From contig JASMKO010000014.1 of the NCBI GenBank assembly GCA_030749225.1, positions 1 through 32,627 of the forward strand: 32,627 nt of DNA, in the 5' to 3' direction. How positions within the stretch are numbered: the stretch's first letter is position 1; every line of letters starts with the position of its first letter. Below, in pieces: positions 30,178-32,627 of this stretch. The translations under genes and the position numbers were made by a program. The DNA comes from Verrucomicrobiota bacterium (lineage in GTDB: Bacteria; Verrucomicrobiota; Verrucomicrobiia; Limisphaerales; UBA1096). Below the pieces are notes generated by a model that was not told the origin of the DNA, did not search any database, and saw only the letters and a list, made by a program, of their open reading frames with translations.

Positions 30178-31335
30178 CTATTGGTCTGTAATCTCTCGGC
30201 ATAATTCGACCATATACTTCATGTTGTCAGGGGGAGCAGGAGGCGCCACAGAACAAGCCGAAGAAAGAATAAAACCGTCCATTTTTTCGGCCGCACCGAG
30301 GATCTGGGTTACCTCTTTCTTGATCTTGGCCGCATCACCCCTAAGTAATGTATTCACCGGATCAACATTGCCCTTGATGAAGAGTTGACCATTAAGCGAT
30401 TGAATCGCCTCCTCAATGTCAACATCCCCCAATGGCGGCGGATCAAGACACTCAATGCCGCTCACACCAGTCTGGCAAAGAAGATCCAACCGGTCTCCGA
30501 TTGCCCCACATGTGTGCGTGTAGATGGGCTTACCCTCCTCAAGAACTGCTTTAGCCAAACGACCTTCGAATGGCAAAATAAATTCCTCATACATATCAGG
30601 ACATAAAAAACCGCTGCCAGCAAACGGACTGCTGATCTTGATAGCCTCCGCACCTCGCCGAATCTGCGCCACCGCAAGCGCGATGGACCAATCAGTGGTC
30701 CGCTCTATAATTTTTAACGTTCTCTCGGGATCATCGAGTAAGGCCATCAAACCCTCCTCCATACCCAAGATATTCAGGAAATGATCAAACGGTGCACGCA
30801 CCTCACCATGCACGGAATAATCATGGCCAACCCGATCGATCACTCGGTCAAGAGTGCCAAATACATGATCCTCAAATCCCTCTGGATCAGTGATCGGAAG
30901 CGTTGCCTTGCTGGCCTGAAAAGCAACAAAGCTTTTAGGCGCCCAAGACAGCAGATTGTCTAGATCCAATTCGTCAAGAGTGGGACGCACGAATTCAGGC
31001 GAAGGCTTGTAATAGGCATCGTCATCACGGGTGCACTCAATTCTTGAGCCATCATCCATGAACAAAGTTGGTATGTCCGCATCATGGTCGGTTCGCTCCA
31101 CCAGGTCCATGATCCCGTCCACCCTACCGGGCTTATGGCAAAGGATGCCGTCAAAATCATAAAGCTCCCGCATACGCACAAGGCAATCAGACCAAAGATC
31201 GTTGTCCGTAAAATAATCAACAGGATGAACACCTGTATTGATGATGGTATGACCATTGGCCAATTGACACATAACCGGCGTTCTTTCGGGCCTTTGCCGG
31301 TTCATGGCCATTGCAACGATTTCTTTGGAGGTCAT
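30178..31335 (-). CDS. Uroporphyrinogen decarboxylase-family methyltransferase (MtaA/MtbA-like)
   Basis: UroD-superfamily protein of 385 residues. It is probably not a haem enzyme, since it neighbours a corrinoid protein and has the zinc motif of methyltransferases: THTCGAIGD (His-x-Cys near residue 275) and a later Cys in SSACSVAPPAPP near 361. Such proteins move a methyl group between a methyl-corrinoid protein and an acceptor, CoM in methanogens, often tetrahydrofolate in bacteria. The ATG is supported by a good Shine-Dalgarno site, AAGGTG eight bases upstream (complement of 31344-31349), rare in this window. It is the second gene of the corrinoid operon, 45 bases after the corrinoid protein gene. 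The reaction partner is uncertain. Confidence 0.85.
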   Translation of the reverse strand: MTSKEIVAMAMNRQRPERTPVMCQLANGHTIINTGVHPVDYFTDNDLWSDCLVRMRELYDFDGILCHKPGRVDGIMDLVERTDHDADIPTLFMDDGSRIECTRDDDAYYKPSPEFVRPTLDELDLDNLLSWAPKSFVAFQASKATLPITDPEGFEDHVFGTLDRVIDRVGHDYSVHGEVRAPFDHFLNILGMEEGLMALLDDPERTLKIIERTTDWSIALAVAQIRRGAEAIKISSPFAGSGFLCPDMYEEFILPFEGRLAKAVLEEGKPIYTHTCGAIGDRLDLLCQTGVSGIECLDPPPLGDVDIEEAIQSLNGQLFIKGNVDPVNTLLRGDAAKIKKEVTQILGAAEKMDGFILSSACSVAPPAPPDNMKYMVELCREITDQ

Positions 31336-31380
31336 GGCAAGTTCACCTTAAATGGGTTGGCGTTAACAATGGATTATCGA

Positions 31381-32049
31381 TCAGATATGGAAAACTTTTG
31401 ATGTCTTGGAGGAGTCTTTAGGGTAAATTGACTTGAACAGTTCGACGGCATCAACCGCATCGGCACCATATCCATCGGCACCTATTTCATCAGCGAACAT
31501 CTCGCTAATCGGAGCCCCTCCCACACAAATCTTCACGTGATCCATTCCCGCCTCCCTGAATGCATCAATCACCACCTTCATGTAAGGCATTGTTGTCGTG
31601 AGTAATGCGCTCATTCCCACAATTCCCGCATCATGCTCCCGAGCAGCCTGGATAAACGCTTCCGCCGACTGGTCCACACCTAAATCAACCATTTTAAAGC
31701 CGGCGCCCTCTCCCATCATGCAGACTAAGTTCTTGCCTATATCATGCAAATCACCTTTCACCGTGCCCATGACAATCGTGGCGGCGGAACTCTCTGCTCC
31801 CTGCTTCGTCAAGAGAGGCTTTAGAACAGCCATCCCCGCCTTCATGGCACGGGCAGCTATGAGAACTTGAGGAACATAAATACGATTCCGCTTGAAGTCC
31901 TCACCAACAACGCTCATGCCAGCAATCAAACCTTGCTGAAGAACTTCTTCCACATCGCTGCCTTCCGCCAACGCCTCCCGAGTCAACTCCTCCACGTTGG
32001 GGGCTTTGCCCTCATAGAGAAACTGGTTCATTAACGCATAATCAGGCAT
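31381..32049 (-). CDS. Corrinoid (cobalamin-binding) methyl carrier protein
   Basis: MtbC/MtmC/MttC-like protein of 222 residues that carries a methyl group on cobalamin between two methyltransferases. It has the methionine-synthase-type helical cap (about 5-85) with a VGEDFKRNRIYVPQVLIAARAM-like stretch, then the B12 domain with GDLHDIGKN, whose DxHxxG (Asp100, His102, Gly105) supplies the lower axial His, and CVGGAPIS further on. The ATG has AAGGAA eight bases upstream, a proper ribosome site. First gene of the operon corrinoid protein - UroD/MtaA-type - GHMP kinase. The substrate-specific methyltransferase (MtxB-type) and a RamA-like reactivator are not visible in the window. Confidence 0.93.
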   Translation of the reverse strand: MPDYALMNQFLYEGKAPNVEELTREALAEGSDVEEVLQQGLIAGMSVVGEDFKRNRIYVPQVLIAARAMKAGMAVLKPLLTKQGAESSAATIVMGTVKGDLHDIGKNLVCMMGEGAGFKMVDLGVDQSAEAFIQAAREHDAGIVGMSALLTTTMPYMKVVIDAFREAGMDHVKICVGGAPISEMFADEIGADGYGADAVDAVELFKSIYPKDSSKTSKVFHI

Positions 32050-32222
32050 CGCATACTTTCCTTAATGTCAGAGCGCACTTGGAAATCCACTTGATACAAC
32101 CAAATCAGTGTGATGAAAAGAGGAAGCAACACCAATTTCATGATACCAATGGCCCGCACATCGTCCTGGCTTGCCCATAAGGCTCCTCGAGATCGCAAAC
32201 TTTATGATGCAAATCGATCCTC

Positions 32223-32627
32223 TCAATCCACAGCACCGAGAATCGCTTGGCCAAGTACGCGAACGGCGGTTTCATCTCCCTGCAGGTGGATGGTGCGATG
32301 GATGTGTGTGGCTGATTCGCCCGGTTTGAGCGCGAGCGCGGGTGAAGAGGATTCCAATTCATAAAACGGGCCAAGTGGCTGGGCCCCGGGGCTTGGCGGC
32401 CCGTCGTTGTAGCTGTTGATCACGTCGCCCTTGAACGGTTCCTCCTGTAGTTCCCACATTGAGTTGACGTAGTCGGTCGCACCCTCCGGCTTGGTGTACT
32501 GCACAAGAGTCAGCAGTTGGCGGGTGGCGTCGTAGCTGCCGAGCATTGGCTTTGCGCGCTGCGACGTGAGGCCGATCTTGCTGCGGTACTGGCCGTCCCC
32601 GGAAAAACGGATCACCCCGTCAGCCAC
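32223..32627 (-). CDS. DUF6786-like protein, C-terminal part (cut by window edge)
   Basis: The reading frame is open across the right window end; the 134 visible residues are the C terminus. The segment LGPFYELESSSPALALKPG, with downstream THIHRTIHLQGDE, matches my memory of DUF6786 proteins from planctomycetes and verrucomicrobia, which have a galactose-mutarotase-like beta-sandwich. The last residues RVLGQAILGAVD are encoded across a TTGGCCAA copy (32247-32254). Function unknown; a sugar-binding role is suggested by fold only. The true start lies outside the window. The 173-base gap to the corrinoid gene shows nothing clear. Confidence 0.7.
   Translation of the reverse strand: MADGVIRFSGDGQYRSKIGLTSQRAKPMLGSYDATRQLLTLVQYTKPEGATDYVNSMWELQEEPFKGDVINSYNDGPPSPGAQPLGPFYELESSSPALALKPGESATHIHRTIHLQGDETAVRVLGQAILGAVD

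Noticed and set aside
30178..31335. Haem-biosynthetic uroporphyrinogen decarboxylase (HemE)
   Set aside because: The zinc-type HTC motif and the adjacent corrinoid protein fit the methyltransferase branch, and no other haem genes are near.
1..32627. Palindromes considered as a CRISPR or REP/BIME array
   Set aside because: Copies are single, irregularly spaced by hundreds to thousands of bases, mostly inside genes, and there are no spacers or cas genes.

Overview
This 32.6 kb window carries 23 genes that I can support, two of them cut by the window edges. It looks like a chromosome segment from a free-living, probably aquatic member of the Planctomycetota/Verrucomicrobiota (PVC) group. That placement is inference from gene content: a type I sulfatase next to a large secreted glycosidase-like protein, a PhnD-like/PQQ-propeller fusion, a DUF6786-type protein, Gfo/Idh/MocA and PIG-L enzymes, a TIR-WD40 protein, Tat export, and frequent GTG/TTG starts with few Shine-Dalgarno sites. 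No rRNA, tRNA, CRISPR array, transposase or phage gene was seen. No gene-free stretch exceeds 300 bases.

Layout. 1-88: start of a lipoprotein gene (-). 284-7310: housekeeping genes: class II fructose-bisphosphate aldolase (+), SMC (-), then a coupled pair of cofactor-independent phosphoglycerate mutase and sugar nucleotidyltransferase (+). 7380-11901: a leftward operon of three exported beta-propeller proteins (Tat propeller, EF-hand propeller, PhnD-PQQ fusion), each junction being a 4-base GTGA overlap. 12071-14835: a Gfo/Idh/MocA and PIG-L deacetylase pair (+), a possible small gene (-) and a carboxylesterase (+). 14830-21911: a leftward cluster DUF1302 outer-membrane protein, DUF1329 protein, YCF48-like propeller, MMPL/RND transporter, which reads as an envelope-spanning lipid or hydrophobe transport machine. 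22195-24786: TIR-TM-WD40 protein (+). 24892-28992: glycosidase-like protein and sulfatase (+), probably for sulfated polysaccharide breakdown. 29074-32049: leftward operon of a corrinoid protein, a UroD/MtaA-type methyltransferase and a GHMP kinase. 32223-end: 3' part of a DUF6786-like gene (-).

The most striking signal is not a gene. The palindrome TTGGCCAA occurs about 29 times by hand count, against roughly 0.5 expected for a random 8-mer. It is usually extended to GCTTGGCCAAGC, and eight times to the perfect 14-mer CGCTTGGCCAAGCG. It lies both between genes and inside coding sequence, where it is read in all three frames (LGQA, LAK or AWPS), repeatedly within signal peptides. It behaves like the highly iterated palindromes of cyanobacteria (HIP1), but with a different sequence. 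Other candidates for something new are the three-propeller operon with its shared CCNPV motif, and a duplicated leader element in front of the glycosidase-like and sulfatase genes.
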